Shown here: piece after piece, positions 1 to 10,760 of the stretch | Layout: each line of letters starts with the position of its first letter | How positions within the stretch are numbered: the stretch's first letter is position 1 | Origin: Leucogyrophana mollusca | Lineage: Eukaryota; Basidiomycota; Agaricomycetes; Boletales | Assembly (NCBI GenBank): GCA_021014945.1 | Contig: MU266413.1 | Location: forward strand, 8,286-72,285 | Direction: 5' to 3' | DNA length: 64,000 nucleotides | Notes under the pieces: model-generated | Databases searched by the model: none | What the model was told of the DNA's origin: nothing | Seen by the model: the letters and a program-made list of their open reading frames with translations, nothing else | Translations under genes and position numbers: made by a program

Positions 1-2279
1 TTTCCATGGTGCAAAGTCCGTTTCCGAGGCTTTTCCGGTCTCATTGAATACAACGTGTCTGCTGGAGAATACAGTCCACTGTTTCACATCCAGGAGCTTG
101 TAGGCTTGTTTTCCGTGTGCATAGCCAATCATTATGGCTTTCCGGCCTTTGGAATGGAATTTTTCTTCGTGTTTGTTCTTCAGAATGAGGGCGTACGCTG
201 GACATCCAAACGGGCAGAAAAGAGTAGGATCGGTTCTCCGGTGGAACAGGAACTCGTATGGGGACTTTCCTTTGAGTCCAGACGTCGAACTCTGGGCTGT
301 GATGTATGCCGCAGTAGCTAAGGCGTCTGTCCAGAAAGACTTCGGAAGTCCGGAGTCATGTAGCATGGAATTTGCCAATGTGCATAGCGTCTGATTCATG
401 CGTTTGGCGATTCCATTTTGTTCCGGAGTGTGTGCTGCACTGGTCTCATGGATGATTCCATCTGCTCGGAGTTGTGCTTCAAACTCCTTTCCAGTGTATT
501 CTCCCCCCCCCCATCGCTCCGGACAAATTGTGTGTACGCCGGAGTGAAGTATTCTTCTCTGATTTCCGCCCGGAAAAAGAGTTGGACATCTTCCTTCCAT
601 TTCTTGTACTGGTCTAGGGTGTCACTCTTCCGTTTGAGGAAGTAAACCCAGGGGAATTTGGAATAATTGTCGACAATGATTAGCCAGTAGGGGAAACCTT
701 CTCGGGAGGACGGAGTGACAGGTCCACCGACATCCGTATGTACCACTTGGATTGGTCGTTTGGCGCGGTTTCCTCCAGTGAGTTTGAACGGGAGTTTCCG
801 GAGCTTTCCGAGGACGCACGGCTCACAGAACTCCGGAGTTCTGGTGAGGTGTGTTATGCCCTGGAGCTGACCCTTCTGAACCATCCGCTGTATCCTGTCC
901 ATTCTGATGTGTCCCATCCGTCGGTGAAGTAGATTTACATCCACTGTTGCGAGTGCTGATTCCGGGGAAACCTTTGGAGTTGCTTTTGCATGGTACAGTC
1001 CGCGCTTGTGTAAGGCTGTGAGGATGCAGGACTTGTGTTTCCGGATTTCACAAACATCGGAGTTTGCCTGGAAAATGGTGGATAGGCCTGCTCGGGACAG
1101 CTTGTGGACGGAGACAAGGGCAATGGTGAAGCTGGGAATCAGGAGGACATTTGATAGGGCAATGTCAAAGTCCTTGTTTCCAAGGGAGGTGCGGAGTACT
1201 ACTGTTCCGGTTCTGATAGCGGAAACCGTGGATTCATCTCCGAAGCTTACCGGACGTGGTGGAGATAGTGGTTTGTATGTTCCGGGTTCAAACCAGGAAA
1301 GATGGGGAACCATGTGTGAGGTAGCGCCGGAGTCCACAATGATGGTGGTGGAGTTCTTATCGGGTTCGGACGCGAGATAAGCCTGAATGTGCTTTGCGAG
1401 GGACTTTGAGATATTTACACGCTCTGTGGCTATGTTACTCTGTTCCTCCTCGCTGCTGTCCGAGTCCGATGTTTCCTCCGCCTGGTTTGCCTTCTCCGAC
1501 TTTTTCCATTCCTTCTCCTTTCCTTTCCTTTTCCAGTCTTTTTCCTTTCCCTTCTTCAACGTCCGGCAGTCACTGGTGTTGTGAGTGGGTGATTTATGGA
1601 AGTCACACCACTTCTCATTTGCCTTTAGTGACGATTCCAGGGCTCCGGAGTTTGTGGTCCTGGACGTTCCGGAGTTCCGCGCCACTTCCGCTGTGATCCG
1701 TACTTCTACTTCATCAAAGGTGAGTTTTGATTCTTCAGTAGTGTTAAGTATGGCGGAGGTGAATGTTCTCCATTCCGTGGTGTCCGGAAGAGAGCAGAGT
1801 AGCGCAAATGCAAGGAGTTTGTTGTCGAAAGGGAACTTCATCCCAGAGAGGCGGGACTCGGTAGTCTGAAATTTTGCAATGTGCTCTTCAATTGCAGAGG
1901 ACCCATTCCACCGGAGTGTGATTAGCTCCTCGAAGGAATAGTATGCTGTGGCAACATTTGATTTTCGATGGATTTCCTTTAGTTTATCGAAAAGGTCTTT
2001 TGCTGATGTTGCTGCATGCGTTTTGAGGAGCAGGGCGTCCGAGAGCGAGTCCGTGATTATTCCGTGTGCCTTTTCATCCCAGAGTACCCAGGCTAGTTCC
2101 AGATTGTCTTCCGGTTTGGAGGACGTGGTGTTGCTCGGAGATGGTTTGATGTCTTGTCCAGTGGCAACCCGGAGGACTTTTTCTCTCCGCAACTTTCCTT
2201 CTATCCACAGAAGCCATAACTCGAAGTTATTTGGTCCGGTGAGGACCGGAGTGGTGGAGATGGAACTTGATTCCGTCAT
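1..2279 (-). CDS. copia gag-protease-integrase polyprotein, frameshifted and cut by the window edge
   Basis: The ATG is at 2279. The first ~200 residues are a UBN2-type Gag (NFELWLLWIEGKL near the start). A knuckle near residue 225 reads C-x2-H-x4-H-x4-C rather than the usual CCHC. The aspartic protease motif DSGATSHM lies near residue 318, the pre-integrase motif LLHRRMGHI and CEPC (the HHCC zinc site) near 450-490, and the integrase core starts with VVHTDVGGP. The frame then runs through a 10-base C tract (plus strand 503-512), after which it ends at 396 in unrelated sequence. Integrase-like coding resumes in another frame and continues to base 1, including the region usually read as PEQNG and the downstream connection domain. 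The homopolymer is the obvious cause of the break. It may be a real mutation or a sequencing error. Confidence 0.88.
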
Positions 2280-2353
2280 GGAACGGTGGTTTTGCGAGAA
2301 GAACGTCCGCTTCGGAAGTGAGTTGTTTCAGCTTCCTTAGTTTTCCTTTAGAT

Positions 2354-2375
2354 CGCGCTAGCGGGGCTCATAACC
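2354..2375 (-). other. primer binding site matching the tRNA-iMet anticodon arm
   Basis: The 22 bases next to the LTR read on the plus strand CGCGCTAG, then GGGGCTCATAACC. This resembles the D-stem to anticodon-loop part of fungal initiator tRNA-Met, with CAT in the middle. Copia-type elements that prime from an internal iMet half-molecule have this arrangement. I compared with the tRNA from memory, so a base-exact match is not claimed. Confidence 0.7.
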
Positions 2376-2665
2376 TGACAAATCTAAGGAATTCCGGAGT
2401 TAGTCCGGAGCTCAGCCGGTGCCTGGAGTTAGGCAGATAACGACTGAGGTGCACTACAGTAAAATAGAGCTATATATAGGGTGGAGGTACCGCTTGCTTA
2501 GTACTATGGAGAACAGTGCACAATGGAGGAAAGCAACAATAGTGCTCCACACAATAGTATACTTACTCCGGACGGTCCAGAGTAGGAGCGCAACTCCTAA
2601 CTCCGGAGTTGGTCAGACCATGACTCCTGAGTGTCGGAATGACTTGGAGTTAATGGGTTTTGACA
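2376..2665 (-). repeat. 5' LTR of the copia element (290 bp)
   Basis: The right edge reads TGTCAAAACCC and the left edge GATTTGTCA on the minus strand, giving TG...CA ends immediately beside the primer binding site. It holds a TATA-like box and five CCGG sites, mostly as TCCGGA. The boundary was inferred from these features because the partner LTR is outside the window. Confidence 0.75.
2471..2478 (-). promoter_or_regulatory. LTR TATA box
   Basis: TATATATA lies within CCCTATATATAGC on the minus strand, about 190 bases into the LTR. This is a sensible place for the retrotransposon promoter, with transcription running toward the polyprotein. Confidence 0.55.
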
Positions 2666-2766
2666 GGAATCGACACTGTAATATCATCATTTAACCCATC
2701 GCCAGGGAGGTATGAAAACTAGGGAATACATGTAGAGCCACATCAAAATCTAGCGAAGGAATCCTC

Positions 2767-5592
2767 CTAGTGCCTCTCCTCAAGCGACGGCTGCCCCGAA
2801 GTATCACGCCTACGATAAACGACGCGTGACCCCCGCAAATCTCCCGGACCTCCCTCCGAAGCAGGTGCAGCCAAAGACGCACTCGTCAGCGTATACAGAA
2901 GACGCCAGCTGATGCTCTCGTTCCGATCCCAAACGGGCTCCTTGCGGTCACAGACAGTCGGGTGAGACCGTAGCTCCTGGACAACTTCGCTCACCGTGGG
3001 ACGGGATCCCAGATCCACACCTCGGCACGCCTCGATTAAGCCCCAAATCACATCATCAAGCTCGGCGCTAGCTGGTCGAGGTAGTGGGCGATTTGACATG
3101 ATAGCTACGATGACCTTGTAGGGAGAAAGGTCTGAAAACGGCGTTTTCCCGCTAAAGATCTAGAGTAGTGTGAGCCACAGCCAAAGGCCGGAATCAGAAC
3201 TAACCTCGTAACCCACACAGCCGAAAGCATATATATCGCTCGCACAGGTCTTGCGTTTCTGCCCATCCTCGCCCTCACCAAACAGTTCAGGGGCCATCCA
3301 CGGGGTGGAACCCTTTTCGTTTGAACTTGAGGCCACCGTGACTTGCATGTTCGAATCTTGTGCAAGAACGCACAACCCAAAGTCGGCGACACAGGCCCTC
3401 AGGTCTGCTGTGATGAGGATATTAACCTGAGATCATTTCATGATGAACTGTGCACCGGACATACTCGAGGATTACTTACACCTTTCAGGTCGCCATGTAT
3501 TACTGGGGGATTGAAGGAATGGAGATATTCAAGACCGAGTGCAACATCTAGCATCTGTCACGCGTTCATAATTACAGCGCCAGGTTGAGGTATATCCGAC
3601 GTACTCACCAGGGACAATCGATTTGCTTGCGGGCTATTTTGGAGATATTGAGGAAGGGTTCCACGATCCATCCATGGTGACACGAGACCCATCCGAGGTG
3701 AGGGTTCGGTTACGTTATACACGCCACAGAATGGTAAAACGTATGGACTGGATAGTTGAGCCCACAGAACTGCTTCTTTCGAGTAGGCCTATCATGATAT
3801 CATCACGCAGAACCAAGTAAAGTGGTTTAGTGCAAACCTTGACTAAACTCTCCGCTGCGGAGGTACCGAACACGCGCATCATCTTTACAGCGACAATCTG
3901 CCCATCTAAGTCACTCGCAAAGACGTCCCCGAAGGTTCCGCCAGCGCTTGGCAATCCGCTTGGTAAAGTCAATTTCCGGAGGGTCAGGCGTGTAGGATAC
4001 AGCCCAGACCCCTTGGATAGCGCAACTATTGTTCTAACAAGGGATGAACGAATATCCCCAAGTTCAAAGGAGTCGAGGAGCTACATCATAACCATCAGCC
4101 GAAAACGGATTGTAATTCAGTAAGGCTTCAATTTACCTCTTGGAGGAGATCGAGCAGTGATTGGGCTTGCGATTCTTTTAGATTTATCAGCAGCTTTCGG
4201 CGCTGACGGTCGTTGGAGACTACCCGTATTCGGTCTCTGGTGAAACCCTTCCTCTGGTGGAGTGAGGGTGTCGATCTGTTCGAGCGAACTCGAGGGCCTC
4301 TTGCGCTCTAGTGAAGCCTTCGGCGCTGGGGTACCGCTCTGAGGTTGCGGTTTACCAGACTGTAAACCAGACAGCGAAGCAGTGTCAGAGTCGGACGAAG
4401 GGGTCGCTGCGCCATCGCGGAGAGGAATGTTGAACACAGTCGAGGAGCGACGCATAACTGTCCCCACGCGTGAGCGAAAGGTAGACTTCTTGGGCGGGTC
4501 AGAGTCTGGCGGAGGGGTCGTTGCGACAGCGCGGGGGATGCCTACCACAGCTGAGGACTTGGGCAGAGGGGCCTCTGCGACAGCGTGGGGATGCTTAACC
4601 ACAGCTGAGGACTCGGGCAGAGGGGCCTCGGTCTCTGCAACAGCGCGGGGATGATTAACCACAGCTGAGAACTCGAGCAGAGGGGCCTCCGCGACAGCGC
4701 GGGGACGCTCAACCACAGCTGGGGACTCGAGCACAGGAGTCTCTGCGAGAGCGCGGGGATGCTTACCCACAGCTGGGGACTCGAGCACAGGGGCCTCTGC
4801 GACAGCGTGGGGATGCTTAACCACAGCTGAGAACTTGGGCAGAGGGACCTCTGCGACAGCGCGGGGATGCTTAACTGCAGCCGAGGATTCGAGCAGAGGG
4901 GCCTCGGCCTCTGCAACAGCGCGGGGATGCTTACCCACAGCTGAGAACTCGAGCAGAGGGGCCTCTGCGACAGCGCGGGGATGATTAACCACAGCTGAGA
5001 ACCTGGGCAGAGGGACCTCTGCGACAGCGCGGGGATGCTTAACTGCAGCTGAGGACCTGAACAGAACGGCCTCTGCGGCAGCGCAGAGCTGCTTAAACGC
5101 AGGGTCCGTGACAGTGTAGGGATGCTTAACCACAGCTGAGGACTCGGGCAGAGGGGTCACTGCGAGAGCGCGGGGATGCTTAACCACAGCTGAGGACTTG
5201 GGCAGAGGAGTCACTGCGAGAGCGCGGGGACGCTTACCCACAGCTGAGAACTCGAGCAGAGGGGCCTCTGGGACAGCGCGGGGATGCTTACCCACAGCTG
5301 AGGACTCGGGCAGAGGGGTCTCTGCGAGAGCGCGGGGATGCTTAACCAGAGGAGCCTCTGCGAGAGCGCGGGGATGCTTAACCAGAGGGGCCTCTGCGAC
5401 AGCGCGGGGATGCTTAACCAGAGGAGCCTCTGCGACAGCGCGGGGATGCTTAAGCACAGCTGAGAACTCGGGCAGAGGGGTTGTTGCGCCAGTGTGGAGA
5501 GGAATGCTAAACGCAGTTGAGGAGTGGCGCATAACCGTCCCTACGCGTGAGCGAAAGGTGGATTTCTTGTGTGGAGAGGGAGACGCAGCCAT
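2767..5592 (-). CDS. TKL-like protein kinase with a repetitive N-terminal region
   Basis: Seven exons are proposed: 5592-4356, 4219-4137, 4080-3838, 3788-3609, 3554-3480, 3426-3205 and 3159-2767. All phases close to 810 residues. The first exon encodes a repeat-rich, Ser/Pro/Ala-rich region. The second begins NDRQRRKLL and carries AQSLLDLLQ, the helical lead-in seen in mushroom TKL-type kinases. The kinase domain has a glycine loop (AGGTFGDVF, ~485), a VAVK lysine (~504), the catalytic loop HGDLKGVN (~601), DFG (~622) and the APE-type motif WMAPELF. All key residues are present, so it should be active. The junction joining the repeat exon to the rest is the weakest point: it uses a 136-nt intron, and another phase-1 donor also fits. 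The repeat frame, read without splicing, stops at 4117. A separate repeat gene remains possible. The start was set at the first true ATG. Confidence 0.8.
4515..5460 (-). repeat. coding minisatellite, ~18 units of 12-20 residues
   Basis: Tandem units of about 54 bp (consensus KHPRAVAEAPLPESSAVV) with three shortened 36-bp units at the N-terminal side. Unit lengths are multiples of three, so the frame is kept. Variants include HPHAV, RPRAL, NHPRAV and an Ala-Glu insertion. One unit is strongly diverged (KHPYTVTDPAF). The array is bounded on both sides by a related ~35-residue module starting KKSTFRSRVGTVMR. Confidence 0.93.
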
Positions 5593-5706
5593 TATGGTGT
5601 GGAAGGTAGCGTTGCCTGTCGATAGCTCGGGACGGCGTTCGGTACCTACGATTGTCACGATGAATGCGATGTTGTGCCAGATACTGCCAGATAAGTGGGG
5701 ACAAAC

Positions 5707-6414
5707 TCAGACAGTGCCCTGCCGGGTGGTGAAGATTGGATATTGAATGTTCGGTTCAGCGATCTTTCGCTTCGAGTATTGGACTCCACAATCGAGGATA
5801 ATCCTATTACTGTAAATATGAGGCTCTCAGTGAGGCGCCAAACCACGGCGCCAACTCGGTCTCGGAAATTGTACCGAACGACTAGATTCATAGTTGCATT
5901 GCATGAGTACTTACCCTCGCCAGCAAACCAAATCATCCAAGGAAAACCGCTCGCCCTTTTTCCAGAATTTCGACGACTTGAGTAAAGATCGCTTTCTGAA
6001 GCCACCGCCGCATGAGCAGAAGTGTCCCGACTCCCCGAAATCCTGGACCACATGCGCTGCTGTGAGTGCCTGAGCATCAGTTGGGCACCTTCCCGTTTGA
6101 TCTTTCAGCCCTTCAGCGTGTAGTCCACTTACCATCTTGTATCTCTCGTCAGGGCTCCATCGCCGTCTCCTCGGGACATCCCAACTTTGCTTCACCACTC
6201 TGAGTTGTGCGTAATACGTCTAGACGGGGACCCAGGTGGTTGACGGGAGGTTTTGCAACACAATCACAAACACCAACATTTGCCAAATCCTCACCATTGC
6301 AGTCTGGGATACCCAAGGCCGCTGGTACAAAGCCATCCAGTCCCGAGCACCCCTCGGTCGCAAACAAGACGGAATGGGGTCGCAGGTATCCAGACGTGTA
6401 CACGGAGGTATGGG
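5707..6414 (-). CDS. hypothetical protein, 3' exons
   Basis: Four exons with closing phases were traced: 6414-6295, 6219-6133, 6069-5915 and 5809-5707, 155 codons including the stop. The acceptor before 6414 (ACTTAG) implies at least one more upstream exon, which I could not place. The visible part is basic and Trp/Arg-rich (VPRRRRWSPDERY, FRKRSLLKSSKFWKKGERF) with two cysteines in a CSC motif, and ends QGTV. No family was recognised. The stop lies 115 bases before the kinase start on the same strand, so the two are separate genes. The model rests on splice sites alone. Confidence 0.45.
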
Positions 6415-7068
6415 CTAAGTATTCATTTTGTTTGGCGGACTATGGCTCACAAGCCACCGAGTTCAGCTGAGACAGCGGGGTTAGAATAGTGCCTTGAAAG
6501 TGCGCTATAGTTATTGCCTCTCCTTCACTGTCCAGACATCAGATGTAGACAGGTGTCATGCGTCCGTTGTCGCGGATGCGGCGTCACCATTTCCGTTATC
6601 TGCTGAGGCCTTCTGACGTGCCTGCTTAGCAGCCCGGTTGAGTGCACAGTGCACACTTATGACCCTTGCATCAACTGGGCAACTATCACTGGCGCATCAC
6701 ATTCACTACCTCCACTGGCCATCCGGTTTCACTTACAACCAGTGCTTCAAGTTCGAGCGTCCTGCGATTCGCGTCGTCTCTGCAGGAGCTTTGTCTCCCC
6801 CAACCGTAGATGCTGCATTCTGACCAATGATGCATACACGAACACACAATATACTCTTGTCCTCCGGCGTCCAACCACCCGCCGCCCATCGCATCTTCCA
6901 GGTTGCTGCGTGGAGCCTGAGGTCCTGGCGGAACAAACTCCTCATCCTTACCCCTCGATCCAACTTTAGCGTGTCTACTTATCCTCCCTACGACAACTTT
7001 TGCCTTCGTCTCAAATGGGGGACCCGGAATGCGGATGAAGCCGGTGAAACCAATTTGATAACGCGCTG
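6415..7068. other. no assignable gene
   Basis: Only short overlapping frames without splice-consistent continuation. It probably holds the unplaced 5' exon(s) and promoter of the minus-strand gene ending at 5707. Confidence 0.4.
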
Positions 7069-7403
7069 ATGGAGGTCTCCCAGCTTCAGCCTGTTGCCGT
7101 CAAACTAGTCACGCGGATAGCCAAAGGTCTCCGGAACACGGCATACGACGTCCAGTCCACGTTACGCACTCAATACGACGATGTGCCCAGCAGGAGCTCC
7201 TCGAGTCCGAGGAGAGTACCGATGACGACGAAAGCGAGAGTAAGGACGGAGGCAAGTGCAAGGGGAAGGTCGGAGGAGGCAAAGGCAAAGATGAGGAGAT
7301 CATGATACGCGTCCTGGAGGAGATCCGGGAGCTGGAGGCGAAGCTGGGGGAGGTGCCTGTGTGGGAGCGACGCGTGAGGGAGCTTGAGGGGGCGCAGACG
7401 TGA
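7069..7403 (+). CDS. small acidic coiled-coil protein, hypothetical
   Basis: Two exons are proposed, 7069-7149 and 7191-7403, joined by a 41-nt intron (GTCCAG...CCCAG), giving 97 residues. The N-terminal 27 residues are amphipathic (VKLVTRIAKGLRNTAYD). The rest has an acidic run (ESEESTDDDESES), a Gly/Lys segment and a C-terminal helix with heptad character (IRVLEEIRELEAKL). The exon-2 frame is well supported by its composition and clean stop. The first exon is less certain. No family was recognised. Confidence 0.4.
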
Positions 7404-7732
7404 GTGTGGGTGGGTGCGAAGGTGTGAGTGACTCGCAGGTGGGAAGACAAAGCCCAAAGACGAAGCGAGGCCTCGGAGATGAGAGACGTAAGTGGGATAG
7501 CGCAAGGACGTCGTCCGTGCCCTCGAAATGTAAATTAGAATCCAAATGCTCCTCTGCGTATTGGCTGGCTCGGCTGAGTGGCCGAGCGCTGTACGTACAA
7601 CCACCGTTATCGGAATGGATCCCGGTGACTAAACCGACCCTCCATCATTAAGCTTTTCTCCCCGGATCCCAAACTGTCTTCCTTGGCTTAGCTGTGGAAA
7701 AAGCCTCCAGCCTGACACACGCGAGTCACGCC
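7404..7732. other. intergenic, upstream of the permease
   Basis: No coding signal on either strand. It is taken as the 3' flank of the small acidic gene and the distal promoter of the permease. Confidence 0.5.
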
Positions 7733-7739
7733 ATAAATA
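7733..7739 (+). promoter_or_regulatory. TATA-like box of the permease gene
   Basis: ATAAATA lies 51-57 bases before the ATG at 7790, a spacing also seen for the secreted-peptide gene and the inverted paralogue in this window. Confidence 0.45.
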
Positions 7740-7789
7740 CATCCCTCATCTTATCGCACCATGCCATCTCACCCTTCCTTCCCCCCACA

Positions 7790-10661
7790 ATGTCAGGCGA
7801 GTCGTCCTCGTCAGAGACTGCGCCTCTCCTCCGCGCCCACGCCTCGTCATCGTCGTACAACACAGCAGCTGCAGCGAAGCAGGGCCATGTAGACGCGGAG
7901 ACGGGCGCCATCCCGACTTCCTGTGAGTGCTCCTCCACGTCCAAGCACGTTTCTTCCAATCTAACTGGCGCAGCCGGATCCGGGGACACGGAGCTCTACG
8001 ACAACGTCCCAGAGGAGAAGCGCCAACTCGGTGAGTCATCCCCGCCCACTCACTAGTGACCGGCTGCTGATGACACGTGCACACAGGCATCTCCAGCGCT
8101 ATATTCCTCATCTTCAACAGAGTCATAGGAACGGGGTGCGTCGCGCCGGTTTTGGTGGATGGGCGGGGAAGCTGATCACTACGAATGCGCAGGGTGTTTG
8201 CGGCGCCGAGCATCATCCTCCGCTCGTCGGGGAGTGTGGGGATGACTTTTATCATGTGGATCCTGGGTGCGCTCGTCGCTGCGGCGGGGACGGCCGTGTT
8301 CGTCGAGTTTGGCACCGTATGTCCCTCCCTCCCTCATTCCGCCGGCCAAGCTGATAGCAACTGAATTGGCCAGGGTATCCCGCGGAGCGGCGGAGAGAAG
8401 ACGTACATGGAGTACCTCATCCGCCGTCCAAAGTACATCGTTACATGCGTCTACGCGGTGTACGGAATGGGCATCGTACGTCCAGATGCTTATCGTCGAC
8501 CGTGCTTATCTCCCTCTCACGCTTGATACGCTATCGCAGGGCTGGATGGCCGCGTCCGGCATCGTCTTTGGCGAATGTAAGCCCCTCGTCCTTATCATTA
8601 TCACCCCCCGCTAACCGATTGCCAAACCACGTAACCCACATTCCATATCCCATATCCCATCTTCCATCTTCCACCCGACTCAATACATGATGTAAAAACC
8701 ACCACACACACACGAAATCCCAAAAAGACTTCCTCCACGCCTTATCGATCCCCGCCACACCCCTCAACGTCCGCATCACCGGCTTCCTCTCGCTCACCTT
8801 CTGCCTCGTCATCCACGGCGTCTTCCTCAAGTGGGGCATCCGCCTCCAGAACGCGCTCGGGTTCTTCAAGCTCATCGTCCTCGTCCTCATCGCCGCCTCC
8901 GGCGTGCTCAGCCTCGCGGGTGCGCCCGGGTTCGAGATCGGCGCGGAGTACGAGGCGCCGGACAACTTTCGCTGGGGGAAGTTCTGGGAGGGCACGGATT
9001 TGAGCGCTAACGCGTTCGTGACGGGGATGTATAACGTGATATGGTGCGTTCCGCTTTACTCATTACCCTCGTCGCTTCTCCCGTCTCATCTCGGTGCACA
9101 TGCCCGAATTCATTTCGCTATCGCTATCGCCATCAACTTCCTTATCCTTATCACTGCCCTTATTACCTCTACCCTAACCCTTATCTCTATCCATACCGTC
9201 ATGCTTATCTCACCCTCCCTAGGTCCTTCATCGGGTACTCAAACGCCAACTACGCCCTCTCCGAAGTGCGCGACCCCGTGCGCACGATCAAGCGCGCAGC
9301 GCCACTCGCGCTGCTCTTCGTCGCGTGCGCGTACCTCTCCGTGAACATCGCGTACTTTGCGGTCGTGTCGAAGGCGGACATGCTCGGGAGCGGGACTGCT
9401 GCTGCGTGAGTCGGGTCTGTCTTCGGTGGAGCGATCTGGGTCCTGACTGCGAGCTTGACGTTGGTGTTCGATGTGTGCAGGGCGTTGTTTTTCAGGAACT
9501 TGTACGGGCCTGCTACGTCGAGGGTATGGGTCTCATTTGGTGGTGGTGTGGTGGTGAGGCTTATTGGTGGTTTGCTTGCTTGTAGATCCTCAGCGCGATC
9601 ATCGCCATGTCCACGCTCGCAAACAACCTCTCGATCCTCTTCTCCCAAGGCCGTGGTAAGCCCCCTCCCTCCCTCCTCCCCCGCCCCCTTTCTCCCCTTT
9701 CTCCTTTCTCCCGCCACTGTCCCACCCCTTGTTACCCCGATCTCACCACACCCCCAGTCAACCAAGAACTCGGGCGCGAGGGCATCCTCCCCTTCTCCTC
9801 CTTCTTCTCGAGCAACAAGCCCTTCAACGCGCCGCTCGCGGGGCTCTTCGCGCAGTGGCTCGTCTCCGTGGTCACGATGCTCGGCGCGCCCCCGGGCGAT
9901 GCGTACCTCTTCATCGTTAACTGTGCGTTTCCCGTCCTCGCGTGCCGTGAATGTGGGCTTGCTAACCTCTGTCTCTTTCCCTTTCCCTCCCCCTTCTTCC
10001 CCATCCAATTCCCTTCTGCCATGCAATTCCCTGCTATGCAACGTCGACCCACCCGCCCACAGTGATCTCCTACCCCCTCGCGCTCTTCAACATCATCATC
10101 TCCGGCGGCCTCCTCCTGCTCTACACCCCCACCTACAAGTCGTACGACTGGTGCCCGCCGTTCCGCGCGTACAAGCCCGTCGTCGTGTTCTTCTTCTTCT
10201 CGAACGTCTTCCTCGCCGTCGTGCCGATGATCCCGCCGCTGCCGGGGCAGACTGTGTACGAGCACTTGCCGTATTGGGTGCGTGTTTGCTTTTGTGCTTG
10301 TGATTCGTGATTCTCGATTCGCGATTCGTGATGCTGTTTCGATGGGGAGCTGGCGATGTTTCCTTACGCTGGCGCCCCCCTCTTGTGCTGCGGGCCTTCA
10401 CTTACGCTTATGTTGCACCCCGCCCTCCCCTTGTGCCCCCCTTTCCCCGTACCGACACACCACTAACACACCCCACAGTCCCACGTCGCAACAGCGATCG
10501 CGATCGGGTTCGTCGGCGTGGTGTACTGGTTCGTCGCCTTCCGGTGGATACCCAAGCGGAAGGGATACACGCTGGAGCGGGAGACGGTCCTGCAGGACGA
10601 TGGCGTCTCGAGGAACGTGTTTAGGCGTATCCCGGTGGGCGGGGCGTATACCCGTGAGTGA
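7790..10661 (+). CDS. amino-acid permease, Mup1/LAT-like (APC superfamily), copy A
   Basis: Thirteen exons: 7790-7922, 7974-8030, 8087-8135, 8193-8316, 8374-8475, 8540-8576, 8728-9043, 9223-9405, 9481-9523, 9586-9655, 9758-9922, 10063-10277 and 10479-10661. All phases close to 558 residues. The protein has about twelve membrane segments. The first reads FLIFNRVIGTG, the family's unwound substrate-binding helix. SGGEKTYMEYL follows TM2, and the loop YSNANYALSEVRDPVRTIKR matches fungal high-affinity methionine permeases of the Mup1 type within the L-type amino-acid transporter group. The soluble N-tail is Ser-rich with an acidic patch, as expected for a regulated plasma-membrane transporter. 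Methionine as substrate is inferred from the family. It is an inverted paralogue of the gene at 16840-19155. Confidence 0.9.
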
Positions 10662-10760
10662 GGTGGGTGCCTGTGGGCGAGGCGGGTGCCTGCGATGTGG
10701 GGTGGATGCTGAGGCGACCCGTGTGGGGCGTATACCTGTGAGGCGTATACCCGCGAGTGA
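10620..10760 (+). repeat. degenerate repeats of the permease 3' end
   Basis: GGCGTATACC(C/T)GTGAG, the last codons of the permease, recurs twice downstream (around 10728 and 10742) among GGCGGGTGCCTG-type copies. It looks like local slippage duplication that extended the terminal coding sequence. The second permease copy lacks it. Confidence 0.6.

Larger units (their letters stand above)
1..2665 (-). mobile_element. Ty1/copia LTR retrotransposon, 5' part
   Basis: A class I element read right to left. From 2665 downwards come a 290-bp LTR beginning TGTCA and ending TGTCA (TG...CA ends), a primer binding site directly next to it, then a gag-protease-integrase reading frame that leaves the window at base 1. 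Integrase before any reverse transcriptase gives the copia domain order. The reverse transcriptase, RNase H and 3' LTR lie outside the window. If the LTR boundary is right, the 5-bp target duplication should begin GGAAT at 2666-2670 on the plus strand and recur beyond the far LTR. The copy carries at least one frameshift, so it is probably not autonomous. Confidence 0.9.

Noticed and set aside
4382..5746. Long plus-strand frames opposite the kinase repeat array
   Set aside because: The repeat unit is a multiple of three, so all frames stay open. The minus strand leads in phase into the kinase exons.
9100..9190. TATCC/CTTAT-rich tract that resembled a simple repeat or regulatory element
   Set aside because: It lies wholly in intron 7 of permease copy A, is irregular, and has no counterpart in copy B.
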